In this document: piece by piece, positions 7,503 to 17,044 of the stretch
How positions within the stretch are numbered: the first letter of the stretch is position 1
Layout: the number at the start of each line of letters is the position of its first letter
DNA from: Methylomicrobium sp051061015
GTDB lineage: Bacteria > Pseudomonadota > Gammaproteobacteria > Methylococcales > Methylomonadaceae
Direction of reading: 5' to 3'
Assembly: GCA_051061015.1 (NCBI GenBank)
Contig: JBPFEG010000029.1
Span: 248,001-312,000 of the forward strand
DNA: 64,000 nt
Position numbers and translations under genes: made by a program
Notes under the pieces: generated by a model
Database searches by the model: none
Seen by the model: only the letters and a program-made list of their open reading frames with translations
Told to the model about the DNA's origin: nothing

Positions 7503-9740
7503 ATGCTGAATGTAAAATCTTCTTGGAAAAACTGGCAACTGTTGACTGAAAAGGGACGACATATTTGGGCATTCAAGCCCGGCTCGAAACATCTCAATGA
7601 ACATTTACACCATGCAGACGACATCTCGGACGAAGAAATAGCACAGATTACCGAAGATTTTCAGTTCGACTCATCCGGTAACCCCAATTCCGGCGATAAG
7701 GTATACAGACACGCAGCGATCAACGGGAAGTATCGCGAATTTGCCGGGCCTATCCCGCAAGCAGAGAACCCCGAAGAGCAAAAAATAATCGATGCGCTGA
7801 TCAAAGGCATGAATTACTTTGCATACCTGCAAAGTGAAGATGGTCATTGGCCTGGTGATTACGGCGGCCCGCTGTTTCTCTTACCCGGATTGCTAATCGC
7901 TTCCTATTTGTCCGATACCCCATTTCCCAAAGCCCACAGGGAAATGATGAAGATTTATTTATTCAATCATCAAAATCAGGATGACGGCTGGGGCATGCAT
8001 ATCGAAGGCGAGTCGACGATGTTCGGCACGGTGATGTCATATGTGTCACTGCGCCTTCTGGGAGTGGATAAAAATCATCAGCAACTGGTCAAATCCAGGA
8101 CTTGGATTAAAAGTCATGGCGGCGCAACCGGCATTCCCTCCTGGGGAAAATTTTATCTGGCTGTTTTGAATCTGTATGACTGGCAGGGTTTCAACAGCCT
8201 GTTTCCCGAAATGTGGCTGTTTCCCAAATGGCTGCCGGTGCATCCATGGCGCTACTGGTGTCACACGCGCATGGTTTACCTGCCGATGGCCTATTGCTAT
8301 GCGCATCGAATCAAAGTGCCCGAAAATGAACTGATACTGTCCTTACGAGAGGAACTTTATAACGAAGATTTTGCCGCCATTGACTGGCCGAAGCAGCGCA
8401 ATGCCGTGTGCGAAAAAGACTGCTATACAACACCGTCCGGAGTACTGAAGTGGATGAATTTATTCACCAATAATTATGAAAAATTCAAATGCTCCTGGTT
8501 AAGAAAAAAGTCCACAGACTACATTTTAAAATACCTCAATGCCGAGGATGAGCAAACCAACTATCTCAATATAGGCCCCGTCAATAAAGCCATAAATTCC
8601 ATTTGTATCTGGCATGCCTATGGCAAGGGTTCGGCGCAATTTAAAAAGCATGTCGCGCGTTGGTATGATTATTTATGGATTGCCGAAGATGGCATGAAAA
8701 TGAATGGTTATAACGGTTCGCAGCTTTGGGATACCGCTTTTGCTACCCGCGCCATGTTGGAAAGCAACCTTGGCAAATTATTTCCTGCGACGATTGCAAA
8801 AAGCTATCAGTTTATCGAACTTTCGCAAATCGATTCTGAACACTCGACGCATGCCGAGTATTTTCGTCATCCGATGATAGGCAGTTGGCCTTTTTCAACG
8901 GCTGAACAAGGCTGGCCGGTTGCCGATTGTACGGCGGAAGGCTTAAGCGCTGCGTTAGCGGTTCATCATTCGGGGCTGGTGACACTGACGATAGATGAAC
9001 AGCGAATTAAACAGGCGGTCGATGTCATTCTGTCTTACCAAAATAGCGATGGAGGCTGGGCTACGTATGAATTGAAGCGAGCGCCAAAGTGGCTGGAAAA
9101 ACTCAATCCTTCCGAAGTATTCGCCGATATCATGATCGACTATTCATGGACGGAATGCACGGCAGCCTGTGTGATTTCGTTACTGGAAATTCAGGACAAT
9201 TATCCGGATTATAAAAATAACGAAATACGCAAGGCGATCAATGCAGGGCTCAAATTTATTCTGAAACAGCAAAAACACGACGGTTCCTGGTATGGCGGCT
9301 GGGCGGTCTGCTTTACTTATGCGACCTGGTTTGGCGTGGAAGCACTCAGTAAGGCCCAGGGCAAAGGCTATCATGACGATGAGGTCCTGGCAGCCTGCAT
9401 AAATAAAGCCTGCGCCTTTTTAGTGGGTAAACAAAAAGCGGATGGAGGTTGGGGCGAGACTTTCGAATCGTGTTCCAAACTGGTATATTCTGAGGCGTCA
9501 ACGTCTCAAGTAGTTAATACGGCTTGGGCTTTGCTGGCGCTGATGGCAGCAGAGTTCAGCGAAAAGGAAGTTATCGAATCAGGAATTGATGTTTTGTTAA
9601 ATAGACAAAGCGGTATCGGCGATTGGTCGCAAGAAAGTATTTCCGGCGTTTTTAATTATAACTGTATGATAACCTATGCCAATTACAGGAATATCTTTCC
9701 TATCTGGGCATTGAGCCGATACTACAGGCGGTATGTCTAG
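7503..9740 (+). CDS. osc: Oxidosqualene cyclase (lanosterol-synthase type)
   Basis: A 745-residue triterpene cyclase that folds 2,3-oxidosqualene into a tetracyclic sterol. The catalytic motif is DCTAE with Asp475, the epoxide-cyclase signature, rather than the DxDD of squalene-hopene cyclases. Terpene-cyclase QW repeats are visible: QSEDGHW near 114, QNQDDGW near 158, QNSDGGW near 512, QKHDGSW near 592 and QKADGGW near 643. Length is normal for the family. It sits 78 bases after the NTF2-like gene. Whether the product is lanosterol, parkeol or a mixture cannot be read with certainty; CYP51 downstream chemistry favours lanosterol. Base use looks more A+T-rich than in the bst genes. Confidence 0.95.
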   Translation: MLNVKSSWKNWQLLTEKGRHIWAFKPGSKHLNEHLHHADDISDEEIAQITEDFQFDSSGNPNSGDKVYRHAAINGKYREFAGPIPQAENPEEQKIIDALIKGMNYFAYLQSEDGHWPGDYGGPLFLLPGLLIASYLSDTPFPKAHREMMKIYLFNHQNQDDGWGMHIEGESTMFGTVMSYVSLRLLGVDKNHQQLVKSRTWIKSHGGATGIPSWGKFYLAVLNLYDWQGFNSLFPEMWLFPKWLPVHPWRYWCHTRMVYLPMAYCYAHRIKVPENELILSLREELYNEDFAAIDWPKQRNAVCEKDCYTTPSGVLKWMNLFTNNYEKFKCSWLRKKSTDYILKYLNAEDEQTNYLNIGPVNKAINSICIWHAYGKGSAQFKKHVARWYDYLWIAEDGMKMNGYNGSQLWDTAFATRAMLESNLGKLFPATIAKSYQFIELSQIDSEHSTHAEYFRHPMIGSWPFSTAEQGWPVADCTAEGLSAALAVHHSGLVTLTIDEQRIKQAVDVILSYQNSDGGWATYELKRAPKWLEKLNPSEVFADIMIDYSWTECTAACVISLLEIQDNYPDYKNNEIRKAINAGLKFILKQQKHDGSWYGGWAVCFTYATWFGVEALSKAQGKGYHDDEVLAACINKACAFLVGKQKADGGWGETFESCSKLVYSEASTSQVVNTAWALLALMAAEFSEKEVIESGIDVLLNRQSGIGDWSQESISGVFNYNCMITYANYRNIFPIWALSRYYRRYV

Positions 9741-9794
9741 GGGTGATAAAGGAATCAACGCAGTTTAGAGCACTGGTATCCAGGGAGGCTTAGT

Positions 9795-11108
9795 ATGAAG
9801 TCAGAATTCGACATCTGCATTATCGGCGCAGGCATGGCGGGCGCCACAATCGCTGCTTATCTCGCCCCAAAAGGCATCAAAATCGCATTAATCGATCAGT
9901 GCTTTAAGGAAAAAGTGCGCATCGTCGGTGAATTGCTGCAACCCGGAGCCGTGCAGTCGCTTGAGCAAATGGGACTCGGACATTGTCTGGAGGGGTTTGA
10001 TGCACAGTCGGTTGAAGGTTATTCGCTACTGAAAGGCGACGAAAAAATAACTGTTCCTTATCCGGATAACTTTAAGGGGATGGGTCTACATAATGGCCGG
10101 TTATTGCAGAAAATTAGAGCCTCCGCTCTGCAAAATGAATCGGTGACGCAAATCCACGGCAAAGCATTGCAACTGCTGGAAAATGAGCGGGATGAAATTA
10201 TTGGCGTGAGTTATCGGGAATCACTCACTTCCAAGATAAAGAGCATTCATGCGCACTTAACTATTACCAGTGATGGCTTTTTTTCAAATTTTAGAGAGCC
10301 TCTTAGCAATAATGAAAAAACCGTAACCTCATATTTTATCGGCTTGATTTTAAAAAATTGTGAAATGCCTTTTCCGAAACATGGGCATGTGTTTTTATCG
10401 GGACCGACTCCTTTCATTTGTTATCCGATTTCCACTCATGAAGTCAGGATTTTAATCGATTTTCCGGGCGGAGAACTTCCCAGAAAATTGTCGCTGCAAG
10501 CGCATTTGGATGCCAATGTTACGCCTTATATTCCTGAAGGCATGCGTAGCAGCTATGAGCTGGCCTTGCAAGAAGATGGGTTTAAAGTCATGCCCAACCA
10601 TTATATGGCGGCTAAACCCATCATAAAGAAAGGCGCGGTAATGCTGGGTGATGCACTTAATATGCGTCATCCGTTAACTGGCGGCGGACTGACCGCGGTA
10701 TTCTCGGATATACAAATATTAAGCAACTATCTATTAGTGATGCCGGATTTCAATAATACTGATTTGATTCATCAAAAAATCGAAGCCTATTACCGGGACA
10801 GGAAGCACGCCAATGCCAATCTGAATATTCTTGCAAATGCACTCTACGGCGTGATGTCGAATGATTTACTCAAATCCGCCGTTTTCAAATACCTTCAGCG
10901 CGGCGGTGCTGACGCGCAGGAGTCAATTGCTATTCTGGCAGGCTTAAACAGGCAGCATTTTTCTTTGATCAAACAGTTCTTTTCGGTGGCGCTGTTCGGT
11001 GCCTACGACATCGTGCGTGAGAGTAGCGCGAATATTCCCAAAGCAATCAAAATCCTTTCGGATGCATTCACTATCATTAAGCCTTTGGCTAAGAATGAGC
11101 TTTGGTAA
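9795..11108 (+). CDS. smo: Squalene monooxygenase (squalene epoxidase)
   Basis: A 437-residue FAD-dependent monooxygenase that makes 2,3-oxidosqualene from squalene with O2, the first step specific to sterols. The N terminus holds the FAD-binding GxGxxG loop (IIGAGMAGATIAAYL, residues 8-22). The second FAD motif GDALNMRHPLTGGG lies near 286, as in squalene epoxidases. A GGAGG ribosome site precedes the ATG by 6 bases. It is the last gene of the operon and provides the substrate for the cyclase just upstream. The downstream side is an 850-base non-coding gap. Other group A flavin monooxygenases are possible in principle, but the HPLTGGG motif and context make this call secure. Confidence 0.93.
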   Translation: MKSEFDICIIGAGMAGATIAAYLAPKGIKIALIDQCFKEKVRIVGELLQPGAVQSLEQMGLGHCLEGFDAQSVEGYSLLKGDEKITVPYPDNFKGMGLHNGRLLQKIRASALQNESVTQIHGKALQLLENERDEIIGVSYRESLTSKIKSIHAHLTITSDGFFSNFREPLSNNEKTVTSYFIGLILKNCEMPFPKHGHVFLSGPTPFICYPISTHEVRILIDFPGGELPRKLSLQAHLDANVTPYIPEGMRSSYELALQEDGFKVMPNHYMAAKPIIKKGAVMLGDALNMRHPLTGGGLTAVFSDIQILSNYLLVMPDFNNTDLIHQKIEAYYRDRKHANANLNILANALYGVMSNDLLKSAVFKYLQRGGADAQESIAILAGLNRQHFSLIKQFFSVALFGAYDIVRESSANIPKAIKILSDAFTIIKPLAKNELW

Positions 11109-11954
11109 CGGCAGCTGTCAGTGATTATTTCCAAAAAATGAGCGCCGGTTTTGTTCAATATTTGCCAGAAACAATATTGATATCTACCAAATCAAACGGT
11201 CATTCTAACCAGCAAATAGGCCTACATTTTTTATAGGATTATCGCTCGTTATTATCCTTTTTCCAAGTAAGCGCCTAAAAACTCAATTTGGTTTAGGTTT
11301 TGCTGGACAGGCGTTTTTTCGAAAAAAAGCCGGACAAAATCTATAATACAGAATGAGTTAACGTCCAAACAGAGACGTTGTTGCTGAGGTTCTTCATACC
11401 ATCAAAAAGATATGTAGCCTGAAATTGGGGCGCTTTGCATGGAAGATAAAACACGATACTGACAGGCTTATAAAGTTAACCAGTCATTCATTTGAATATA
11501 TGACTGTCAGCTTCTTGGCCGAACTCGGTTCTCCGAAAATATTTATTTTAGTGTCCGGTAACTGAGTAGGAAGGCGATGGTTTATTGCTGCAACTGACGG
11601 GTCTGTCGACGCCGACTCAATCTCTGCCTGCTTTAGCTAGCGCTGTACGGCTGTTTTGCCACCGTTTCAGTTTCATATCCCTGCAAATTTGGCTGATGCG
11701 GAGGCGATTGAAGTCGGAATGAGAAACATCATAGACTGCATAATGTCTAATTTATTAATATGGAATTGATGCCCCATAACCGTCTATCTGCAACCGTTAC
11801 GGAGAGTCTGGTATCTGAAAGGCTTGGAGCCGGGCGGTGCATGGTTCCAATAAACTAAGCTGTCGCAGGCGAAGTTCTGTTAATGCGACCCTTAGCGAAG
11901 ACCGAGGCAAAATCCGTTAAAAATTAGGTCGTTTTTTCGGTGGAGAATCGGGAA
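11109..11954 (+). other. 846-base gap without a recognisable gene
   Basis: No credible ORF on either strand. It contains a perfect 14-base palindrome (TTTTTTCGAAAAAA, 11314-11327), a TATAAT box at 11342-11347 without a matching -35, and a 6-base inverted repeat GTCGCA/TGCGAC (11872-11877 and 11884-11889) shortly before the P-type ATPase. No CueR-like operator was seen. It could hold decayed sequence. Confidence 0.5.
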
Positions 11955-14213
11955 ATGTCTACAAATGTAAAAGCCACCTTGAAATCGTCGGTATACACCT
12001 GCCCGATGCACCCGGATATCCGCCAGTCGCAGCCCGGCAGTTGCCCCAAATGCGGTATGACCTTGGAATTACTATCCGAGCCGATCGCTGAGTCTCGAAC
12101 CCGATACGTCTGTCCCATGCACCCTCAGATTGTCCGCGATGAACCGGGGGATTGCCCGATTTGTGGGATGGCGCTGGAGCCGCAAACCGCCGAAGTTGAA
12201 ACCGAAGACGCCGAGCTTAAGGCCATGGAATGGCGTTTTTGGGTCAGCGCTGCATTCTCCCTGCCGGTGTTCATTCTGGCCATGGGCCATGACCTTTATC
12301 CGGCCGCCATGCCCGCTTTTCTGGATACGCGTATGCTGCAATGGATCCAACTGGCGCTAGCTACGCCCGTCGTGCTCTGGGGCGGCTGGCCGTTTTTCGT
12401 GCGCGGATGGGCTTCGTTGATTCATCGCAACCTCAATATGTTTACGCTGATCGCCCTGGGCATCGGCGTGGCCTGGCTCTATAGTCTGGTGGCTACCGTG
12501 TGGCCCGGCCTGTTTCCAGTCAGTCTGCGCAGCATGGCGGGTTGGGTGCCGGTTTATTTTGAGGCGGCCGCCGTCATTACGACCTTGGTTCTGTTAGGGC
12601 AGGTTTTGGAGTTGCGCGCTCGCAGCCGCACGGGCGCGGCGATCAAAATGCTGTTGGGACTCGCGCCGAAGACCGCACGCCTGGTGCAGGAAGACGGCAG
12701 TGAACGCGATGTGCCTCTAGAGCAGGTACAACCGGGCCAAGTGCTGCGGGTGCGCCCTGGCGAGAAAGTGCCCGTGGACGGAACCGTGCTTGAAGGCGTC
12801 AGCGCCGTCGACGAATCCATGGTGACGGGTGAGTCGATTCCGGTAGAAAAAAGGGCTGGCGATCAGTTGATCGGCGCCACGGTAAACGGAACCGGCAGCC
12901 TGTTGCTGCGCACCGAGAAGGTAGGGTCCGAGACCCTGCTGGCGCAAATCATCCACATGGTCGGCGAGGCGCAACGCAGCCGCGCGCCTATCCAGAAACT
13001 GGCCGATACCGTCTCCGGCTATTTCGTTCCGGCGGTAGTGGCGATCGCCATCGTCACGTTGATTGTCTGGTCAGTCTGGGGACCGGAGCCGCGCCTGCCC
13101 CACGGCATTGTCAACGCCGTGGCCGTGCTCATTATCGCCTGTCCGTGCGCATTGGGTCTGGCGACGCCCATGTCCATTATGGTGGGAACCGGACAAGGCG
13201 CTTTAGCGGGCGTATTGATCAAGAATGCCGAGGCACTGGAAGTCCTGGAAGAAATCGATACCCTGGTGGTGGACAAGACCGGCACCCTGACCGAAGGCAA
13301 GCCGCAACTGGTATCGGTGGTGCCGGCCAAAGACAGGGATGAAGGAGAATTATTGCGTCTCGCCTCCAGTCTGGAACGCGGCAGCGAGCATCCGTTGGCA
13401 TCGGCTATCGTCAAAGCGGCGGAACAGCGCGGCATCCGGATTGTAGCCGTGGAAGAATTCCAATCATTGACTGGGCGCGGGGTAAGCGGCAAAGTCGAAG
13501 GGCACTCGGTCGCCCTTGGCACCGCGTTGCTGATGGACGACCTGGGCATTCAATTTGGCAGCAGCTTGGCTGATACAGCCGAAGCCCTGCGTCAGGAGGG
13601 CCAGACTGTGATGTTAGTGGCGATCGATGGCCGGGAAGCCGGCCTGCTCGGCGTGGCCGATCCGATTAAGAGCTCCACACCGGAAGCCATCGCGCTGTTG
13701 CATCAGGAAGGGGTAAATATCGTCATGTTGACCGGAGATAACCGGATCACTGCGGAAGCGGTAGCACGCCGTCTGGGTATTGATCGGATCGAAGCGGAAG
13801 TGCTGCCCGATCAGAAAACCGCGGCGATTAAACGGCTGCAAGGTGAAGGACGTAAGGTCGCGATGGCGGGGGACGGTATCAACGATGCGCCGGCGCTGGC
13901 TCAGGCGCAAGTGGGTATTGCGATGGGAACTGGGACCGATGTGGCGATGGAAAGCGCTGGAGTAACTCTGGTGAAGAGCGACCTGCGCGGCATTGTGCGG
14001 GCGATTCGGTTAAGCCGGGCCACCATGCGCAATATCCGCCAGAATCTCTTCTTTGCTTTCATTTACAACATCTTGGGAGTGCCTGTCGCGGCCGGTGCAC
14101 TCTACCCAATGTGGGGCCTGCTGTTGTCCCCCATCATCGCAGCGGCGGCTATGAGCTTCAGCTCGGTATCGGTTATTGCCAACGCCCTGCGTCTCAGACT
14201 GGCGCGTTTATAA
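11955..14213 (+). CDS. copA: Copper-type P1B ATPase with two N-terminal metal-binding domains
   Basis: A 752-residue heavy-metal exporting ATPase. ATG 11955 is chosen over the in-frame GTG at 11940 because GGAG lies 9 bases before it. The N terminus carries two copies of the short heavy-metal-binding domain (Y-x-CPMHP ... PG-x-CP-x-CGM) instead of the usual ferredoxin-like CxxC HMA domain. Then follow the transmembrane block, the TGES actuator loop, the CPC metal-transport motif (C396-P-C398), the phosphorylated Asp440 in DKTGTLTEG and the hinge GDGINDAPAL. The CPC motif and double CPMHP domains fit Cu(I) or Ag(I) export. No regulator or chaperone gene is adjacent. For a methanotroph, copper handling matters because particulate methane monooxygenase is a copper enzyme. 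Confidence 0.92.
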   Translation: MSTNVKATLKSSVYTCPMHPDIRQSQPGSCPKCGMTLELLSEPIAESRTRYVCPMHPQIVRDEPGDCPICGMALEPQTAEVETEDAELKAMEWRFWVSAAFSLPVFILAMGHDLYPAAMPAFLDTRMLQWIQLALATPVVLWGGWPFFVRGWASLIHRNLNMFTLIALGIGVAWLYSLVATVWPGLFPVSLRSMAGWVPVYFEAAAVITTLVLLGQVLELRARSRTGAAIKMLLGLAPKTARLVQEDGSERDVPLEQVQPGQVLRVRPGEKVPVDGTVLEGVSAVDESMVTGESIPVEKRAGDQLIGATVNGTGSLLLRTEKVGSETLLAQIIHMVGEAQRSRAPIQKLADTVSGYFVPAVVAIAIVTLIVWSVWGPEPRLPHGIVNAVAVLIIACPCALGLATPMSIMVGTGQGALAGVLIKNAEALEVLEEIDTLVVDKTGTLTEGKPQLVSVVPAKDRDEGELLRLASSLERGSEHPLASAIVKAAEQRGIRIVAVEEFQSLTGRGVSGKVEGHSVALGTALLMDDLGIQFGSSLADTAEALRQEGQTVMLVAIDGREAGLLGVADPIKSSTPEAIALLHQEGVNIVMLTGDNRITAEAVARRLGIDRIEAEVLPDQKTAAIKRLQGEGRKVAMAGDGINDAPALAQAQVGIAMGTGTDVAMESAGVTLVKSDLRGIVRAIRLSRATMRNIRQNLFFAFIYNILGVPVAAGALYPMWGLLLSPIIAAAAMSFSSVSVIANALRLRLARL

Positions 14214-14281
14214 ATCATTTAAACTACAACTGCGGGTTATTTTTTGCATGCTAAAAGGTGCCGCATTGAGGGGCTTCCGAT

Positions 14282-15670
14282 ATGAGTTATTCCGCGACCG
14301 TACAGGGCAAAACGTTTCAATTCAATAATCTCCGAACCTTGATGGCGAAGGCGTCGCCGCGGCGGTCGGCGGATGAACTGGCCGGGCTGGCGGCGGAGTC
14401 GGAGGTCGAGCGTGTGGTGGCGCAGAGGTTGCTGGCCGATGTCCCTTTGCGCCAGTTCATCGAGGAGCCGTTGATTGCGCCGGAGCGAGATGAAGTCTCG
14501 CGGCTGATTCTGGAGCGGCACGACGCTGGAGCCTTCGCGCCGATCGCGTCGCTGACGGTCGGCGAATTTCGCGACTGGCTATTGGCAAATAAGGGGGATT
14601 TGGAAACATTGGCTCCGGGATTGACGCCGGAGATGGTCGCGGCGGTCAGCAAGATCATGCGCAATCAGGATTTGATTGCGGTCGCGCGTCGTTGCCGGGT
14701 CGTGACCCGCTTCCGGAATACGCTCGGATTGCCGGGCAGGCTGGCGACGCGCCTGCAGCCTAATCATCCGACCGACGAGCCGCGCGGGATTGCGGCCTCG
14801 ATTCTGGACGGCCTGCTCTACGGCAGCGGCGATGCAGTGATCGGGATCAATCCGGCAACCGACAATCTTCGGAATGTGCATACGCTGCTGAATCTGCTCG
14901 ATGAGATCATCAGCCGGCATCAAATCCCGACGCAGGCGTGCGTGCTGGCGCATGTGACGACCAGCATCGAGCTGATGCGGCGCGGCGCGCCGGTCGATCT
15001 GGTCTTTCAGTCGATCGCCGGCACCGAGGCGGCGAACCGCAGTTTCGGCGTCGATCTGTCCATCTTGCGCGAAGCCAGGGCGATGGCGGAAGATTTGAAA
15101 CGAGGCCATGTCGGCAACAATCTGATGTATTTCGAAACCGGGCAGGGCAGCGCCTTGTCCGCGAACGCGCATCACGGGGTCGATGCGCAGACCTGCGAGG
15201 CGCGTGCCTATGCGGTCGCGCGCGAGTTTTCGCCGCTGCTGGTCAATACGGTCGTCGGTTTCATCGGCCCCGAGTATCTGTTCGACGGCAAGCAGATCAT
15301 CCGTGCGGGGCTCGAAGATCATTTCTGCGGCAAGCTACTGGGATTGCCGATGGGCTGCGACATCTGTTATACGAATCATGCCGAGGCGGACCAGAACGAC
15401 ATGGACAATTTGCTGACCCTGCTCGGAGTTGCCGGCTGCAATTACATCATGGGCATTCCGGGCGCGGACGACATCATGTTGGCCTATCAAAGCACGTCGT
15501 TCCATGACGCGCTCTATCTGCGCGAGGTGTTGGGGCTCAGGCCGGCGCCCGAATTCGAGGCATGGCTGAATGCAAGGGGCATTTTCGACGGGCGCAACCG
15601 CCTGGGGGATGGGCGGCAGTCCACGCGGTTACTGAACGATTTCGGCGGACTTCTGGAGATCACGGCATGA
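14282..15670 (+). CDS. eutB: Ethanolamine ammonia-lyase large subunit
   Basis: 462 residues, full length for EutB. With EutC it forms the adenosylcobalamin-dependent enzyme that splits ethanolamine into acetaldehyde and ammonia. The conserved core is visible: NPATDN near 197, HVTTSIELMRRGAP near 223, TGQGSALSANAHHG near 288, and MGCDICYTNHAEADQND near 357, all features of the TIM-barrel active site. GAGGGG precedes the ATG. Its stop overlaps the eutC start (ATGA). No microcompartment shell genes, EutA reactivase or eut regulator are present, so this is the minimal, cytosolic form. Confidence 0.96.
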   Translation: MSYSATVQGKTFQFNNLRTLMAKASPRRSADELAGLAAESEVERVVAQRLLADVPLRQFIEEPLIAPERDEVSRLILERHDAGAFAPIASLTVGEFRDWLLANKGDLETLAPGLTPEMVAAVSKIMRNQDLIAVARRCRVVTRFRNTLGLPGRLATRLQPNHPTDEPRGIAASILDGLLYGSGDAVIGINPATDNLRNVHTLLNLLDEIISRHQIPTQACVLAHVTTSIELMRRGAPVDLVFQSIAGTEAANRSFGVDLSILREARAMAEDLKRGHVGNNLMYFETGQGSALSANAHHGVDAQTCEARAYAVAREFSPLLVNTVVGFIGPEYLFDGKQIIRAGLEDHFCGKLLGLPMGCDICYTNHAEADQNDMDNLLTLLGVAGCNYIMGIPGADDIMLAYQSTSFHDALYLREVLGLRPAPEFEAWLNARGIFDGRNRLGDGRQSTRLLNDFGGLLEITA

Positions 15671-16410
15671 ACGATCTCTGGCACAGGCTCCGATGTTTTA
15701 CGCAGGCCAGAATTGCGCAAGGCCATGCCGGCTGCGGCTTGCCGACCATGGCCTTGCTCGATTTTCAACTCGCGCACGCCTTTGCACGGGATGCGATACA
15801 CCAGTCGTGGGACATCGGGCGCTTCTCGGAAGCGGTCAAGGCGATGGATTTGGAGCCGCTTTGCCTGGCGACGCCGGTGGCGGACAGAGTGCAATATCTC
15901 CAAAGGCCCGATCTGGGGCGGCGCCTGGACCCAGCAAGCCGGCAGACGCTGTTGTCGCGCGATCAACCGGTTGTCGATGTCGCACTAATTATCAGTAACG
16001 GTTTGTCTTCTATTGCGGTGGAACGTCACGGAGCGAGACTGCTGCAAGCGATCGTCGCAGCCTATGAGCGTCTGCCGTTGCGTTGCGGGCCGGTCTGTCT
16101 GGTATCGAATGCGCGGGTTGCGCTTGCGGATGAGATCGGAGAATTATTGAAAGCGCGCTTGGCAGTGATCGTGGTTGGTGAACGTCCGGGCCTGAGCGCG
16201 GCCGACAGCCTGGGCGTTTATTTGACCCATGCGCCGCAAGTCGGCAGGACCGATGCGGACCGCAACTGCATCTCCAACATTCGTCCGCCGGACGGGCTGT
16301 CCTATGAGGCTGCCGCTGCGAAATTGGCTTATTTGAGTTTTGAGGCTTTACAGCGAGGGATGTCAGGCGTGGCTTTGAAAGACGACATGCCAAGTCTTTT
16401 CCTGGGTTGA
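15667..16410 (+). CDS. eutC: Ethanolamine ammonia-lyase small subunit
   Basis: 247 residues beginning at the ATGA overlap with eutB. EutC supplies part of the cobalamin-binding interface. The family pattern is present: an N-terminal TQARIAQGHAG, the mid-protein LLSRDQPVVDVALIISNGLS near 96, and the C-terminal RPGLSAADSLGVYLTH near 176 with NCISNIRPPDGLSYEAAA. Length is somewhat shorter than the enterobacterial protein, mostly at the N terminus, which is common outside the enterics. It is coupled to eutB as a two-gene operon; the downstream gene is on the opposite strand. Confidence 0.95.
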   Translation: MNDLWHRLRCFTQARIAQGHAGCGLPTMALLDFQLAHAFARDAIHQSWDIGRFSEAVKAMDLEPLCLATPVADRVQYLQRPDLGRRLDPASRQTLLSRDQPVVDVALIISNGLSSIAVERHGARLLQAIVAAYERLPLRCGPVCLVSNARVALADEIGELLKARLAVIVVGERPGLSAADSLGVYLTHAPQVGRTDADRNCISNIRPPDGLSYEAAAAKLAYLSFEALQRGMSGVALKDDMPSLFLG

Positions 16411-16462
16411 CTCGGCGCGGGACGGGTTTGTAATCCACTGCCGTTAACTAAGGGATACAATT

Positions 16463-16485
16463 CCCTCTCCCATAAAGAGAGAGGG
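16463..16485. repeat. Hairpin between convergent genes
   Basis: A perfect 7-base stem, CCCTCTC at 16463-16469 and GAGAGGG at 16479-16485, lies between the convergent ends of eutC and the small membrane protein gene. There is no T-run, so it may be a weak bidirectional terminator or a dispersed repeat. Confidence 0.4.
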
Positions 16486-16528
16486 AGAGCCATGCGGAAC
16501 ATGGCTCCGGGAATCGGTAAACGGTCGG

Positions 16529-16912
16529 TTAGATTTTTTTCTTGATAATGGTCTTTCCGTCAATGACCAATTCGGAAATGCCGCCCAATGAGCCATGCAG
16601 CGTGCAGGTGGCTTCCTTGAATTTTTTATCGCCCTTCCATTTCAGGGTGATATAGGTTTCCTTGTCGGTTTGCGGATCTTCGGCAGGGAAAAACACTTCT
16701 TCGCCCGTTTCCTTCAGGATTGCGGCCGGGCATTTCTGGTTGGCCATTTGCTGGATCGCGACATAGTTTCGGAGCATTGATTGCGCTTCGACTTGCTGTG
16801 GCGACTCCTGCTTACTGACCGCGACGACAATAAAGCCGATAACAAAGACGCCGATGACAGCCCACATCAGCTTGGTAGTGTCGCTCATTTTTTCTTGATT
16901 CTCTTCGCTCAT
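16529..16912 (-). CDS. Small single-pass membrane protein, unknown function
   Basis: 127 residues, with GAGGTG five bases before the ATG. One transmembrane segment (LMWAVIGVFVIGFIVVAV, residues 15-32) is preceded by an acidic N terminus. The remaining 95 residues form a soluble domain with two Cys (QKCPAAI and EATCTLHG) that could form a disulfide if periplasmic. Between them lie strands such as TYITLKWKGDKKF. No family recognised. It lies alone between eutC and cobO. Confidence 0.7.
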   Translation of the reverse strand: MSEENQEKMSDTTKLMWAVIGVFVIGFIVVAVSKQESPQQVEAQSMLRNYVAIQQMANQKCPAAILKETGEEVFFPAEDPQTDKETYITLKWKGDKKFKEATCTLHGSLGGISELVIDGKTIIKKKI

Positions 16913-17044
16913 TTGGCACCTCTGTTGTTATTGATATAGTGTTCCAGTTAGGCTTCAGCCGGTTTCCCGGTTAACTTCCCCACGAATTCTAAGCGAATTA
17001 ACTTGTTCCGGCAATGTAAAGTGCCGAATCCTAAAGAATGAGAC

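Noticed and set aside
14579..15322. Large minus-strand open frame inside eutB
   Set aside because: eutB is strongly conserved in the plus frame; the antisense frame is a product of high G+C codon use.
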